This document shows positions 47,300 through 57,734 of a stretch of 64,000 nt of DNA, one piece after another (the first letter of the stretch is position 1; the number at the start of each line of letters is the position of its first letter). The stretch lies in NCBI RefSeq assembly GCF_030758755.1, contig NZ_CP132387.1, positions 248,001 through 312,000 of the forward strand, given 5' to 3'. The position numbers were made by a program, and so were the translations under genes. The notes under the pieces are model-generated. The model was not told the origin of the DNA and did not search any database. It saw only the letters and a list, made by a program, of their open reading frames with translations. The DNA comes from Bartonella apihabitans. GTDB taxonomy: Bacteria; Pseudomonadota; Alphaproteobacteria; Rhizobiales; Rhizobiaceae.

Positions 47300-48588
47300 C
47301 AAATCGTTTCTTTAAAATGATATGTCTTGCCGGTGTGGCATTGCCACTTCTGGCATCGACTCCGCTACAAGCCCAACTTGCCGAATCTTCATTGGGACCG
47401 GTTCAACTTATCCGCTCTTTGGAAAGCCTACAAGATGACATTGCCAGCGGACAACCCGGTGCGTTGCAAATGCAACCGCGTGTTCTTGCCAATATCGGAC
47501 AAAAATTTTTAAACGAGGATCCATCAACCTGGGAAAATGCGCAAAATATTTTTGCAGCATTGACCTATCTGTTTAATGGTGGAAACCCCGATGTTGTGGA
47601 AACCATTCTCAAAAATGCACCGGACGGGATTATTCCGAAGAATTATATTGATGGTGCGCGTGCCTATGCCCACCACAAAAAAAATAGATTTCTAAAAGCT
47701 TTTGACAATTTGCCGGAAGATGATTCAGAAGTTCCTGCAGCATTGTTACTTTCCATTACTTTAAGCACTGTTGCCGATATGGCCGAGGCGAGCCCGGAAA
47801 AAGCATCCGCTCGTCTCAACTGGGTAAGATTGGCAGCACCCGGATCATTATTTGAAGAAGCAGCGATACGTCGCCAGATCAAAGTTGCTTCTATGATCGG
47901 CGATATCAAGCTTTTACGGCTTCTTACCAGAAATTATGTTACACGTTTCTCGAAATCTCCCTATGCAAATGAATTCTGGCGTGATTTCGCGACAACTTTA
48001 CCTTTGCTGGATAATCGCCTTGATGATCAACAATTAAGCGAGTTTATCAACTTTGCTCCCAAAACAATCCAGTTGGTTATCTATTTGAAGATTAGCCGTA
48101 CCGCCTTGATAGATGCGCGTATGGCACGCGCCCATTTTGGAGCTGAAAAGGCACTTGATATCGCCCATAGCCTGAATGTCTCGGACGCGTCGGCGCGCCT
48201 TTATTATGCAGCAAGTTCGGTAGGTTCGACAGCAGCAGAAGATGCCGGAGCAATGTTGAAAACAATTTCCGTGAACGAATTGCCGGAAAAAGACCGGCCA
48301 TTGCTGATGGCTGCACAGGCTGTAGCAAAAGGTGTTGTCCTTGATACAAGCGTTTTGCCAAAGCAAACCGATAATGATGAAGAAGATGACGATCAATCGG
48401 CACTGAAAGAAGCGGTGGGCGTGCCTGTTGATCAGGTCGGTACGAAAACAAATGAGCCTTTACCGACGCCAACAAATACCGCTTCGGGGCAAAAAGACGA
48501 ACAAAAGACTTCGAGCGAAATTGATCAATTTATGCAGCAGACACAAAAGAAAATAGATGATGTAGACAAATTATTGGAGAAAAAATGA
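47296..48588 (+). CDS. motC: Periplasmic motor protein MotC
   Basis: A 430-residue protein with a signal peptide (FKMICLAGVALPLLASTPLQAQ). The mature text GPVQLIRSLESLQDDIASGQPGALQMQPRVLANIGQKF and the helical repeats after it match MotC, a protein specific to Rhizobiales that binds MotB in the periplasm and is needed for rotation. The last 80 residues are polar and helical. Order motB-motC-fliK(motD) is that of Sinorhizobium. Frame intact, in contrast to the next gene. Confidence 0.9.
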   Translation: MTNRFFKMICLAGVALPLLASTPLQAQLAESSLGPVQLIRSLESLQDDIASGQPGALQMQPRVLANIGQKFLNEDPSTWENAQNIFAALTYLFNGGNPDVVETILKNAPDGIIPKNYIDGARAYAHHKKNRFLKAFDNLPEDDSEVPAALLLSITLSTVADMAEASPEKASARLNWVRLAAPGSLFEEAAIRRQIKVASMIGDIKLLRLLTRNYVTRFSKSPYANEFWRDFATTLPLLDNRLDDQQLSEFINFAPKTIQLVIYLKISRTALIDARMARAHFGAEKALDIAHSLNVSDASARLYYAASSVGSTAAEDAGAMLKTISVNELPEKDRPLLMAAQAVAKGVVLDTSVLPKQTDNDEEDDDQSALKEAVGVPVDQVGTKTNEPLPTPTNTASGQKDEQKTSSEIDQFMQQTQKKIDDVDKLLEKK

Positions 48589-50490
48589 TGGTAATATCGG
48601 GGGAATTTACGAGCATTAATACAAGCTTCAATCAAATCAGGACTGATAATAAAAAGTCCCAGCAAATCCCACAGCCGTCACAAGAAAGCTTTAGTGATGT
48701 TTTGAACAAGGCTGGAGACAATAGCAGGTCCGGTTCTTCAAGAGAAGCAGACCGCCAATCGGCAAAATCAAATTCGGATAAAGCCTTTGCGGACAAGTCT
48801 GCAAATGACAAGATCGCGAATGACAAGTCTGCAAATGACAAGATTGCAAAAGACAAGGTTGCAAATGACAAGTTCGCTGCTTCAAGAGAAGCCGACCGTC
48901 AATCGGCAAAGTCAAGTTCGGATAAAGCCTTTGCGGACAAGTCTGCAAATGACAAGATTGCGAATGACAAGATTGCAAATGATAAGGCTGCTGTTGACAA
49001 AGCTCTAAACAATAAAACGCATTCTGACCAATCTGCGCAAACGGGCGCTTCTGACAAAAGAAATAATGTCGTTGATGAAGGCGGCAAGAATAAAGAAAAT
49101 GCCAAGCCCTCCGTCTCTGATGGTCATGACGAGTTGAATGACCAGTCAGCTTCATCGGTTCATGACATTCTCGAACAACTGGATACACATAAAAATTTGG
49201 CGTCGAACGAAAAAAATGGAGCCAAATCCGGTTCGACAGAAGGGGCAGACGACGATCTGGCTTTGACAGTCGGGACAGACTCCGCGAATAAACCGCATTC
49301 GCTCAAGTCGAAGGATGACAAAACGGTCGATGCCGACGGTGACAAAGATGGCAACGAAAATAGTGTCAAAGTAGCATTCGGCCCGTTACCGACATTGAAC
49401 CATTCTACCGTCAATCCGGATAATAGTGTCAAAAACGGTGACTCTTTGAATGGTGATAAAAATAATGACGGCAAGCATCAGATAGATGCCAATATAGGGA
49501 TTGCAGATTCTTCCGATAAAGTTGGCGATTCTGCTTCGAAAAACGCTCGCGACGCTTCGGCTCCGGCTTTAGAGACGAACGAAACTGTTAAAGCTAATGC
49601 CGCAATAGAGACCGGTGTCCTTGCAACTGCGGGAACCGGTAAAGTAGCTGGCGCACATAATAAAAATGCCGAACCGTCTGATAAAAACACTGTTTCGGTA
49701 GCAGATGATGATTTTGTAGGCAAATCCGGTTTTACGTTGGAAGATGAAACCGCATCACTTGGCGACAAGAATGCCGACGACTTCAAAACCACTGATGACA
49801 AGTCCAATAATACTGTATCGGGTCGCAAACAAAATAACGCCAAACGCACGCAAGACATTGCAAGCCAGTTATCCAATAATTCGCAACAGTTAAATTTCGA
49901 CGACGCGGCAGATAAAATACAGGCCGGTCAAACATTGAATATCGGAGATAAAATCGCAACCAACACTGCGAAAGGCCGAAAACCAGAATGTACTCGGCCG
50001 TATTGCCGGCGTTGAAGTCACAGAAAACAAACAGGTCGGGGATATGCGTGTATTGCGCATAAAGTTGAATCCTGAAAATCTTGGTATGGTCGAAGCAAGG
50101 TTGCGCAAAACCAATGATGGTCTCCAGATTGAAATTCATGCCGAACGTCAGGAAACGGCTCGCCTCCTTGCAGCCGATAATCATGCTCTGCATAAAGCTC
50201 TGGAAAAGTCCGGGGTCAGTGATAACGGACAGCTCTCAATCATGATTGTTGATAAAAGTTCACAAACTGTCCAGCAAGGGCAATCAGCCAATTCCGGCCA
50301 GTCCAACTCTCAGGATAATAGTGGTCAGAATTTTAATGGTCAGCGGCAGTCTGCAGGTCAGCAAGGTCAAGGTGGGCATAATGCTTCAAGGCAAACATTT
50401 AGCGAGTTTCCTTTCACTGACACGCCTTTGCACGAAGAAGATGTACGTGTCGAAAATACTCGTCGCGATCCTCGCCGTCTGGTGGTCTAG
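48585..50490 (+). pseudogene. fliK: Hook-length control protein FliK (MotD), frameshifted
   Basis: The gene begins at ATG 48585, overlapping motC. Its first 470 codons code a low-complexity Asp, Lys, Asn and Ser rich region with repeats. Near 49980 the frame shifts: AAAGGCC is probably AAAGCC with one extra G. The conserved C-terminal FliK domain (NVLGRIAGVEVTENKQVGDMRVLRIKLNPENLGMVEARL) follows in another frame to 50490. This domain talks to FlhB for the switch in export specificity and would be missing. In rhizobia MotD was shown to be FliK. Confidence 0.9.
48738..48985 (+). repeat. 144-base repeat and NDK micro-repeats inside fliK
   Basis: The segment starting SREADRQSAK at 48738 is repeated at 48882 (period 144 bases, second copy partial). 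Inside both, short units coding ANDKI or ANDKS, 15 bases each, are repeated many times. Such repeats can change number and so change FliK length, which in other bacteria sets hook length. Confidence 0.8.
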
Positions 50491-51016
50491 TCTGACAGGT
50501 GTTTTTGAGGCTTCTGCAGGCAATGCCTGTGAAGGAGAAATGATTGAAGCATCCAAACGTTACGATATTCCGCTTGGTATATTGTATGCCGTTGGATTGA
50601 CTGAAACAGGCAACAAAGAATCACTCCAGCCTTATGCGCTCAATATTGATGGAAAGGCGGTATTTGCACAAAGTGAGTCGCAGGCGCTGAAGATTTTTTA
50701 CGAGGCAAAACGTCGCGGAGCGAAACTCATCGACGTTGGTTGCATGCAAATTAACCACTATTATCACGGAGAGCGTTTTCCATCTGTGGCAGCAATGTTC
50801 CAGCCACATCTCAACGTCGATTATGCCGCGCGTTTCCTTAAAGAACTGAAGGAACGGGAAGGTAGCTGAACCATGGCAGTGGCACGTTACCATGCCGGCC
50901 CGAATAATAATCCGGCACAAAAACGATATGTCTGTCAGGTCATCGCCAATATGATCGCTTCCGGGTTCGGTAAATGGACGCAAGCTTCGCGCCAGTTTTG
51001 TCGTGGAGAACTGTAG
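50441..51016 (+). pseudogene. Flagellar lytic transglycosylase, broken by an in-frame TGA
   Basis: The gene starts at ATG 50441 inside the fliK end. It has a signal peptide (SKILVAILAVWWSSLTGVFEASAG) and an SLT domain with catalytic Glu in AVGLTETGN and the motif IDVGCMQINHYYHG. TGA at 50867-50869 stops the frame after KEREGS; the same frame goes on TMAVARYHAGPNNNPAQKRYVCQVI to 51016, the usual last block (GSWTMAVARYHAGP in intact relatives). So TGG became TGA. The enzyme would open peptidoglycan for the rod. The remaining product has the catalytic Glu but no final block. Confidence 0.88.
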
Positions 51017-51293
51017 GTAACGTTTTACTAAGCATGGTTAAATTTTATAGTTAACGTGCCTGCATGTGACTAACTGTTTGAAAATCAACGATTTTCATAC
51101 GAAAAATGACGGTTTGAAATAAGAATTTATTAAAAAAATCGTCTATTTTTGGGAAAGTATGGCGGATTCTTGGCAGAAAAAGTTAAAAACAACTTGTAAT
51201 TTTTGCCGCGAAAGATATCTTAAAGAAAAGTCCTCATTAAGGATAAGTTCTTGAGTTTTAGGACTTAGTGAGGAAGTTCATAGGAATAGGAAC

Positions 51294-51977
51294 ATGATAA
51301 TAGTTGTAGACGAACGCAAGCTGGTGACTGATGGTTATTCTGCCTTGTTCGCACGGGAAGGGATCTCGGCAACAGGTTTATCATCTGCCGATTTTGATGA
51401 TTGGGTAGAAACCGCCCCGAAATCGGAAATGTCAGCAGTCGAAGCAATTCTTCTTGGTGATTGCAAAGACCGCATTGAGCTGCCAAAGAAAATTCGCGCT
51501 CATTGTGATGCTCCTGTATTGGCCGTCACAGAAACCAATTCGCTTGAACAGACACTGGCACTCTTTCAGGCCGGAATTGACGATGTATTGCGCAAACCTA
51601 TTCATGTTCGTGAAATATTGGCTCGTGTTGCAGCAATACGCCGTCGTATGGGTGGCGAAATTCGCCAATCGGATGCTGCCGTTGTTCTTGGGCCGATCAG
51701 CGTGTTCAATGATGGTCGTGACCCGAAAATCAATGGGGTCGATTTTGTTCTTCCCCGTCGCGAACGTCGCATTCTTGAATATCTTGTAGCCAATCATGGC
51801 CGTCGTGTTAACAAAACACAGATTTTCAATGCGATATATGGCGTGTTTGATGCTGAAGTAGAAGAAAATGTCGTTGAAAGTCACATCAGCAAATTGCGTA
51901 AAAAACTGAAAGCCAAACTTGGAACTGATGTTATTGATTCAAAACGGTTCCTCGGTTATAGCTTGAATATTGATTAA
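51294..51977 (+). CDS. ftcR: Flagellar transcription regulator FtcR/Rem (OmpR family)
   Basis: A 227-residue response regulator. The receiver part ([18 protein letters not shown], then [11 protein letters not shown] with a possible phospho-site Asp56, and [12 protein letters not shown] with the conserved Lys) is only partly typical. The DNA-binding part is a winged helix ([31 protein letters not shown] to [24 protein letters not shown] and GYSLNID). Rem in Sinorhizobium and FtcR in Brucella activate flagellar genes. No cognate kinase is adjacent. The gene is intact, with a terminator at 52006; upstream 277 bases hold its promoter. Confidence 0.93.
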   Translation: MIIVVDERKLVTDGYSALFAREGISATGLSSADFDDWVETAPKSEMSAVEAILLGDCKDRIELPKKIRAHCDAPVLAVTETNSLEQTLALFQAGIDDVLRKPIHVREILARVAAIRRRMGGEIRQSDAAVVLGPISVFNDGRDPKINGVDFVLPRRERRILEYLVANHGRRVNKTQIFNAIYGVFDAEVEENVVESHISKLRKKLKAKLGTDVIDSKRFLGYSLNID

Positions 51978-52005
51978 TCATTTCGTAACTCCATACGATC
52001 TCTTG

Positions 52006-52034
52006 AAGCCTGCATTTTTTGCAGGCTTTTTTTT
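52006..52034 (+). terminator. Intrinsic terminator after ftcR
   Basis: AAGCCTGCA (52006-52014), loop TTTTT, TGCAGGCTT (52020-52028), then six more T. Confidence 0.9.
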
Positions 52035-52095
52035 ATCTTTTGAAAACAGTTTTTTTTGAAAAATACCGGATTTATCTTCATTATAGAAAGGGTTC

Positions 52096-52136
52096 TGATC
52101 AAAGTTTTTTCTTGGGGTATGTTGCTTTGATCAAAG
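52096..52136. promoter_or_regulatory. TGATCAAAG repeats upstream of flgE
   Basis: TGATCAAAG occurs at 52096-52104 and 52128-52136, 32 bases apart (about three helix turns); the second is part of the palindrome CTTTGATCAAAG. It lies in the 384-base gap between ftcR and flgE, about 230 bases before the flgE start. Possible operator; the factor is unknown. Confidence 0.3.
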
Positions 52137-52361
52137 CCCAATCGAAAATGTTTCGCAGCCAATCAAACGGACATATATTCGTTATTTTTACTTTTGCTTT
52201 TAAAGCAATGTCCGGAAATATATTTTTGGAAAATCAGTTTTGAATGCTGTCAACTGTCTTCTTGGGTGACCATTTTCCCTTCGTAAACTGTGACAACGCC
52301 AGCTTCGCACAAGGAAGCGCCTCTATGGTGCAACTATGGTTCTCAACTCAAGGAGATAACA

Positions 52362-53735
52362 ATGGGTATTTACGGTATGATGCGTACCGGCGTTGCAGGA
52401 ATGAACGCACAGGCAAACAGACTTACAGGCGTTGCAGATAACGTCGCTAACGTTAGTACGGCAGGTTACAAGCGGACGGATACCCAGTTTTCCGATCTGG
52501 TTATGCCATCAACGCGTAATGCTTATCAGTCCGGTGGTGTCACGACAACTGTTCGCCATGATATTTCAATGCAGGGTGCAGGGCGCGGTACAGGAAAGCC
52601 GGGCGACATTATGCTTGAAGGCAACGGCTTTTTCCGTGTGCAAGATGAAGCCGGAACCGAATATCTGACCCGTGCCGGTTCTTTCCAGAGGAACGGTCAA
52701 GGTTATCTACAAAATGCAGCAGGATTTTATCTGCTGGATGAAACCGGCAAACGCGTCATAATTAAAGGTGGCGCGGGTGAATTGATGCAAGGTAAAGTGA
52801 CCGAGAATATCAACCTTACCGCCAACCTACAGGCTGATAAAAAAGCTATCAAAAGAACAGGTAATGATAAGGTAGATTTTGATATTAAAAATGAAAAATC
52901 TTATCATTTTAAAAAATCTAAAACAATTTACGATGAACAAGGTACAGCTGTTGATGTTGATTTTTATTTTACAAAAACAGATGATAACACATGGGAAATA
53001 AAAACCTATGTTGGAGATCAAAATATAGCCTTGGCAACTAAAGATCAAGACGGGAAAACAATATTAAAACCAGACACAAACCCGGATGATAAAATTCCGA
53101 AAACTGTAATAACTGGCCTTAAATTTGATAAAGAAGGAAATCTGGCAGGCCTTGTTGACTCCGATGGTAATACCCTTCTTGGCGTCGACGGTAAGCCCGA
53201 TCTCAACATAAAAATTGGTCTTGACGTTCCTAATGTTAACAAAGAGGCAGGTACTAATAAGGTAACAACTTTTTCTACAATGGTTAATCTTTATAATCCG
53301 GATAAAGATGGGAAAACAAGTCTGACACAGATTGGTGCCAACTTCACATTCGATGCGGAAGCTGACGGTTATGCACCAGGTACCTATAAAGGTTTCAGTT
53401 TTGGAACAAATGGCGAAATACAGGTCAGCTATAGTAATAGTCAGATAAGAACAATCGGCACCGTTGGCCTTTCCACAGTGACAGCGCCTGACTCGCTTGT
53501 TCCTCTTACCGGAACAGTGTTCCAGGCAGTGCCCGAAGCTGGTGGTCAGACATTCGGACATCCGGGTGAAGGTACATTCGGCGTTTTGAGAAGTGGCATG
53601 TTGGAAGAGTCAAACGCCGATATCGGCGATGAATTGACAGACATGATCGAAGCACAGCGCAATTATACTGCGAACTCGAAAGTGTTCCAAACGGGTTCGG
53701 AAGTAATGGATGTTATTGTCAATTTGAAACGATAG
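52362..53735 (+). CDS. flgE: Flagellar hook protein FlgE
   Basis: Hook subunit of 457 residues, start ATG 52362 after CAAGGAGATAAC. N-terminal GIYGMMRTGVAGMNAQANRL and NVANVSTAGYKRTDTQFSDLV, C-terminal GVLRSGMLEESNADIGDELTDMIEAQRNYTANSKVFQTGSEVMDVIVNLKR are FlgE. The central part from about 52840 to 53110 is very AT rich and rich in Lys and Asp, unlike the flanks; it codes the outer, variable hook domain. First gene of the flgE-flgK-flgL-flaF-flbT-flgD-fliQ unit. Frame intact. Confidence 0.95.
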   Translation: MGIYGMMRTGVAGMNAQANRLTGVADNVANVSTAGYKRTDTQFSDLVMPSTRNAYQSGGVTTTVRHDISMQGAGRGTGKPGDIMLEGNGFFRVQDEAGTEYLTRAGSFQRNGQGYLQNAAGFYLLDETGKRVIIKGGAGELMQGKVTENINLTANLQADKKAIKRTGNDKVDFDIKNEKSYHFKKSKTIYDEQGTAVDVDFYFTKTDDNTWEIKTYVGDQNIALATKDQDGKTILKPDTNPDDKIPKTVITGLKFDKEGNLAGLVDSDGNTLLGVDGKPDLNIKIGLDVPNVNKEAGTNKVTTFSTMVNLYNPDKDGKTSLTQIGANFTFDAEADGYAPGTYKGFSFGTNGEIQVSYSNSQIRTIGTVGLSTVTAPDSLVPLTGTVFQAVPEAGGQTFGHPGEGTFGVLRSGMLEESNADIGDELTDMIEAQRNYTANSKVFQTGSEVMDVIVNLKR

Positions 53736-53794
53736 GACTAACCTTACTTGAAACCGGCTCGACTGCCGATTACATGAGATAAAAGAAGGGTAAA

Positions 53795-55151
53795 ATGACA
53801 CTAGGTACAGCACTTTCGACAGCAAGAAATTCACTCAAGACATCGTCTGGACAGATGAGTGTTGTATCCCAGAATATTGGTAGTGCGCGTGACACAAACT
53901 ATACTCATCGCACTACCCACGTCCTATCTGGTGCCAATGGCATGGTGAGTTCCAAAGTTATTCGGGATGACAATCCCGAACTTCTTGGAAACTACCTTCT
54001 CAAGTCAAGTCAATCGGCAGCGGCTGCAGCTATAAATGACGGTGCAACACAGCTCTCGAACATCTATGGTACAAACGATTTTGAAAATTCTCCGTCGCGT
54101 TTGCTTGATGATTTCAAAAAAGCTTTGCAGTTCTACGCCAATAATCCAAGCCAAAGAACAGCGGGTGATGCTGCCATTGACAAGGCAAAAGATCTTGCCA
54201 ACAGTTTGAATGCCGGTTCCAAGGCAATTGATAAATTACGCACCGATACAGATAGCGAGATCAAGGATTCTGTTGATCACATCAATGATCTTTTAAAGCA
54301 ATTTCAGCAAGTCGAGAAAGAAATTGTCAATGAAAAAGGGTCGGGGCGCGATGGCTATGCCTATATGGATCAACGTGATGCAATTCTTAAGGAATTGTCT
54401 CAGGAAATTGGTATAACCACTGTTACTCATCCCGACGGGACAATGTCGATCTACGGGATGGATGACAGCACGCTTTATGACAAGGTACCGCGTCAGGTTT
54501 CATATTCTCCAAGCGCACCATTAGTGGCAGGAAAAGCGGGTAACCCTGTCCTTGTTGATGGCGTTCCTCTTTCGCATGATGCTTTCAATTCTCCTAATGG
54601 TTCTGGCAAGCTTGGCGGTTTGCTGAAAGTTCGTGATGAAATTGCGCCGCAATATCAAAAACAACTTGATGAAATAGCAAATGCGCTGACCGATATTTTT
54701 AAAGGGCCTCCCGCTCTCTTTGAGGGAGGTGACGAAACTAACGTTACCGGAACGGCGGGTAGAATTAGCGTTAATCCGGAATTTGATAGTAATACGGTTG
54801 ACGGTGGTCCAGGAAAAGCTCGGTAAAGATCTTCAGAAACTGGTCGACAATTTGGATAAACCCCGTAATTTCGCTAAAGATACAGGGCTTGATAGTACTC
54901 AAAGTATCGCGTCTTACACCAAGCAATCTTTGTCATGGATGGAAGGCGTACGCAAGTCCGCAACTTCGGATAACGAATATAAAAGCACAATGTTCAGCCG
55001 TGCGGGCGAAGCTTTGTCTAATGAAACCGGTGTAAATACTGATGATGAAATGGCTCTTATGCTTCAATTAGAGCAGACTTATTCAGCAACTGCGCGTATA
55101 ATAACGACAGTCGGCAAAATGTTGGATGACTTGATGAGTGCGGTAAGATAG
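53795..55151 (+). pseudogene. flgK: Hook-filament junction protein FlgK (HAP1), frameshifted
   Basis: The first 340 codons from ATG 53795 give FlgK: TLGTALSTARNSLKTSSGQMSVVSQNIGSARDTNYTHRTT, DFKKALQFYANNPSQRTAGDAAI, YMDQRDAILKELSQEIGI. Near 54811-54816 the frame breaks: CCAGGAAAAG was probably CCAGAAAAG, one extra G. The rest (EKLGKDLQKL to DDEMALMLQLEQTYSATARIITTVGKMLDDLMSAVR) follows in another frame to 55151. It contains the C-terminal D0 helix, without which FlgK cannot assemble. Confidence 0.92.
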
Positions 55152-55158
55152 GTGTGAA

Positions 55159-56251
55159 ATGAAAATTAACCCGATTTCTACTTATGTATTGAATAATTCA
55201 CAACGCTCGATTGTCTCGCAAGCGCAGTCAGAACTTGATGAAGCAAGCTATGAGGCCGCAACACAACGGATCAGGGATCCCGGCTTGAAACTTGGTCGTC
55301 AGACGGGTCGTTTTGTTGAAAATGAAAATCAGATTTCAACATTGCAAGGTTTGAAAGATAGCAACAATTTGGCAGCGCAGCGTATGGCTTCGGCACAAAC
55401 GGCACTGCAAAGTCTAGTGGAAGCAAGCAGCAAGGATAAACCCGGTGGTAGCCTTATACAGTTTAATAAAGCTCTGATGGGCGACAATGTTGCTGCAACT
55501 CCGGCAACCATGCAATCTGCTGCACAAACAGCCCTCAACTCCTTCGTTTCAGCAATGAATACGAGCTATAATGGTGAATATGTCTTTGGCAGCACCAATA
55601 CCAGTCAGCCACCGTTCGACTATTATAAGGCCGGGAGCAATACGGGAACCAGCAAAATTGTGCAAGATACGTTCAGAGATTATTTCGGCTTTAATGTGGA
55701 TGACCCACAGGTGGCCAATATTTCTGCCGATGACATGAAATCTTTCATTGATCGGACCATTCAGTAAACTTTTTGATGATCCGAGTTGGAATACAAATTT
55801 TTCACGTGCCCAAGACGGCGAAGTGTCGAGACGCATTTCGCCCAGCGGTGAAAATGCCGATATTTCGGCAAGCGCCAATGATGCGGGCTTCCGTCAGGCC
55901 ATGAAAAATATGATCCTCGTGGCCGAATTCGGTAATATCGGGTTATCGACGGACGCTCAGGGGGCAATTGCCGATCGCGCACGGGCTTCTTCAAATAACA
56001 AATCGACGGGTAGTGCTATTAACGAAATTATTACGTCGGCGTCCAATCTTGGTAATTCGCAAAGTCGCGTCACCAATGCCACTAATCATATTAATGCACA
56101 GCTCAGTATTTTGAACCAGACACGCAATGACATGATTGGTGCTGATCCGACCGAAGCAAGTGCGAAGATGATTCAGCTTCAGAACGTATTACAAATTTCA
56201 TATACTATGACAGCTCGTATCAGTAAGATGACATTGGCCAATTATATTTAA
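55159..56251 (+). pseudogene. flgL: Hook-filament junction protein FlgL (HAP3), frameshifted
   Basis: The first 195 codons from ATG 55159 give FlgL (ISTYVLNNSQRSIVSQAQSELDEASYEAATQR, then NSFVSAMNTSYNGEYVFGSTNTSQPPF). At about 55749-55756 the frame shifts: ATTGATCGGACC carries one extra base compared with the expected ATT GA(T/C) GGA CC. The rest (GPFSKLFDDPSWNTNFSRAQ to IQLQNVLQISYTMTARISKMTLANYI) runs in another frame to 56251 and includes the C-terminal D0 domain. Together with FlgK this removes the hook-filament junction. Confidence 0.92.
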
Positions 56252-56301
56252 ATTAATCCTTTTGGGTTAAATAATACGGATATGATATCTGGGGAATTTT
56301 G

Positions 56302-56676
56302 ATGTATCAGATGCGGTACGAAGATGTAATGGAAGACGATCAGATGGGTGCTCGCGAACGCGAGAGTATTTTGTTCGATCGTTGTATAAAAATGCTGCGG
56401 GCTGCCCAGAAGGCCGGGCCAAGCACGCGCGAGACATATGAAGCGGTAGCATTCACACGTAAATTATGGATTATTTTAATTGAAGACTTGGGACTGGCGG
56501 AAAATGCACTGCCGACAGAACTGAAGGCGTCTCTGATTTCTATCGGTTTCTTTATTTTGAAAGAAATCCAGAGATTGGAGAATGGGGAAACAGCAGACTT
56601 TGATGCTTTGGTGGAAATCTCTAAATCCATCAGAGACGGTCTTGCTACAAATCCGGAGAAAAGTGAAAATGACTGA
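56302..56676 (+). CDS. flaF: Flagellin synthesis regulator FlaF
   Basis: A 124-residue helical cytoplasmic protein, start ATG 56302 after GGGGAATTTTG. RERESILFDRCIKMLRAAQKAG, YEAVAFTRKLWIILIEDLGLAENALPTELKASLISIGFFILKEI is the FlaF family pattern. In Caulobacter and Brucella FlaF works with FlbT in control of flagellin synthesis or secretion. Its last 8 bases overlap flbT. Frame intact. Confidence 0.94.
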   Translation: MYQMRYEDVMEDDQMGARERESILFDRCIKMLRAAQKAGPSTRETYEAVAFTRKLWIILIEDLGLAENALPTELKASLISIGFFILKEIQRLENGETADFDALVEISKSIRDGLATNPEKSEND

Positions 56677-57097
56677 TAAGACGATGCATATAACATTACG
56701 GCCAAATGAAAAGTTTTACCTTAACGGCGCTGTGTTACGCCCCGATCGTAAGGTAACTTTGGAGCTCTTGAATGATGCGACCTTTCTTCTTGAAGCTCAT
56801 GTAATGCAAGCTGAAGATACAAATACACCGCTAAAGCAGCTTTATTTCACTGCACAGGTGATGCTGATTGATCCTGATACAGCCGACAAGACAGTAATGA
56901 TTTTCATTGAAATGCTTGGCAAAATGCTCCGCACTTACAATGATCCGATCATTCTGGAAGGCCTGCGCAAATGCATTGATTTGACCGAACAAGATAAGAT
57001 TTTTGACGTTTTGAAAGTCATTCGCGGATTGTTCGATAGAGAAGCAACCATAATGGGCAAAAAGCCTGCGGTTGAAAAGGAACAAAAAACCGCCTGA
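56669..57097 (+). CDS. flbT: Flagellin mRNA regulator FlbT
   Basis: A 142-residue protein, start ATG 56669. [37 protein letters not shown] is the FlbT signature. In Caulobacter FlbT binds the 5' leader of flagellin mRNA and lowers its stability; in Brucella it activates flagellin production. Here the four flagellin genes have a conserved leader with a hairpin over the ribosome binding site, a fitting target. Frame intact; overlaps flaF. Confidence 0.95.
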   Translation: MTDKTMHITLRPNEKFYLNGAVLRPDRKVTLELLNDATFLLEAHVMQAEDTNTPLKQLYFTAQVMLIDPDTADKTVMIFIEMLGKMLRTYNDPIILEGLRKCIDLTEQDKIFDVLKVIRGLFDREATIMGKKPAVEKEQKTA

Positions 57098-57113
57098 TGT
57101 TAGGAGAAAGTTC

Positions 57114-57734
57114 ATGACCATAAGTGCTGTAGACAACAATACATCAAGCCTTATGAAATATACTCCGGCAACCAATTCGGCTGCCGGAAAGTCCACCGCA
57201 GCAACATCCAATTTTGCTTCAGAAACGCAAGCTGCGTCCGACAAAGATAACACGTCGACGACAAATACAAATACTTCGACAACATCAACAACGTCTTCAA
57301 CTTCCGGTACGGGTAGTACAACTTCTTCCGGGAATACCACTGGAAGCACCAGCTCGGATTCCAAGACGGCGAATGCAGATTATAATACTTTCATCAAGTT
57401 GCTTATTGCCCAGATGAAAAATCAGGATCCGACCAAACCAATGGATTCGACCGAATTTGTTTCACAATTGGCAAGTTTTTCGGCTGTCGAGCAGCAACAG
57501 CAGACAAATACCAAACTTGATACAATGGCACAATCGCTCAAGAACATTATGGTTGATGGGCCAATTTCCCGTGCGGAAGGTTATGTCGGCAAATATCTTT
57601 CGTTTACAGACGAAAAAGGTGCTGTAACTGCTGGTACCGTCCAGTCGGTTACAATTTATAGCGACGGTTTGATCGCTAAACTCGATAATGGAAAAGACTT
57701 GCTTATCGGGCCAAGGCGTTACAGTCATGAATAG
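57114..57734 (+). CDS. flgD: Hook cap protein FlgD, with an altered C-terminus
   Basis: Hook assembly scaffold, 206 residues from ATG 57114 after AGGAGAAAGTTC. The N-terminal half is Ser and Thr rich; the core is [51 protein letters not shown] text, the FlgD signature. The last residues RRYSHE look wrong: if one base is removed from CCAAGGCG at 57712-57715, the frame reads [14 protein letters not shown] and ends at 57753, as in intact FlgD proteins. The change affects only the end, so the protein may still work. Confidence 0.88.
   Translation: MTISAVDNNTSSLMKYTPATNSAAGKSTAATSNFASETQAASDKDNTSTTNTNTSTTSTTSSTSGTGSTTSSGNTTGSTSSDSKTANADYNTFIKLLIAQMKNQDPTKPMDSTEFVSQLASFSAVEQQQQTNTKLDTMAQSLKNIMVDGPISRAEGYVGKYLSFTDEKGAVTAGTVQSVTIYSDGLIAKLDNGKDLLIGPRRYSHE

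Noticed and set aside
48585..49010. fliK repeats as a CRISPR array
   Set aside because: The repeats are in-frame coding units without spacers of even length; no cas genes nearby.
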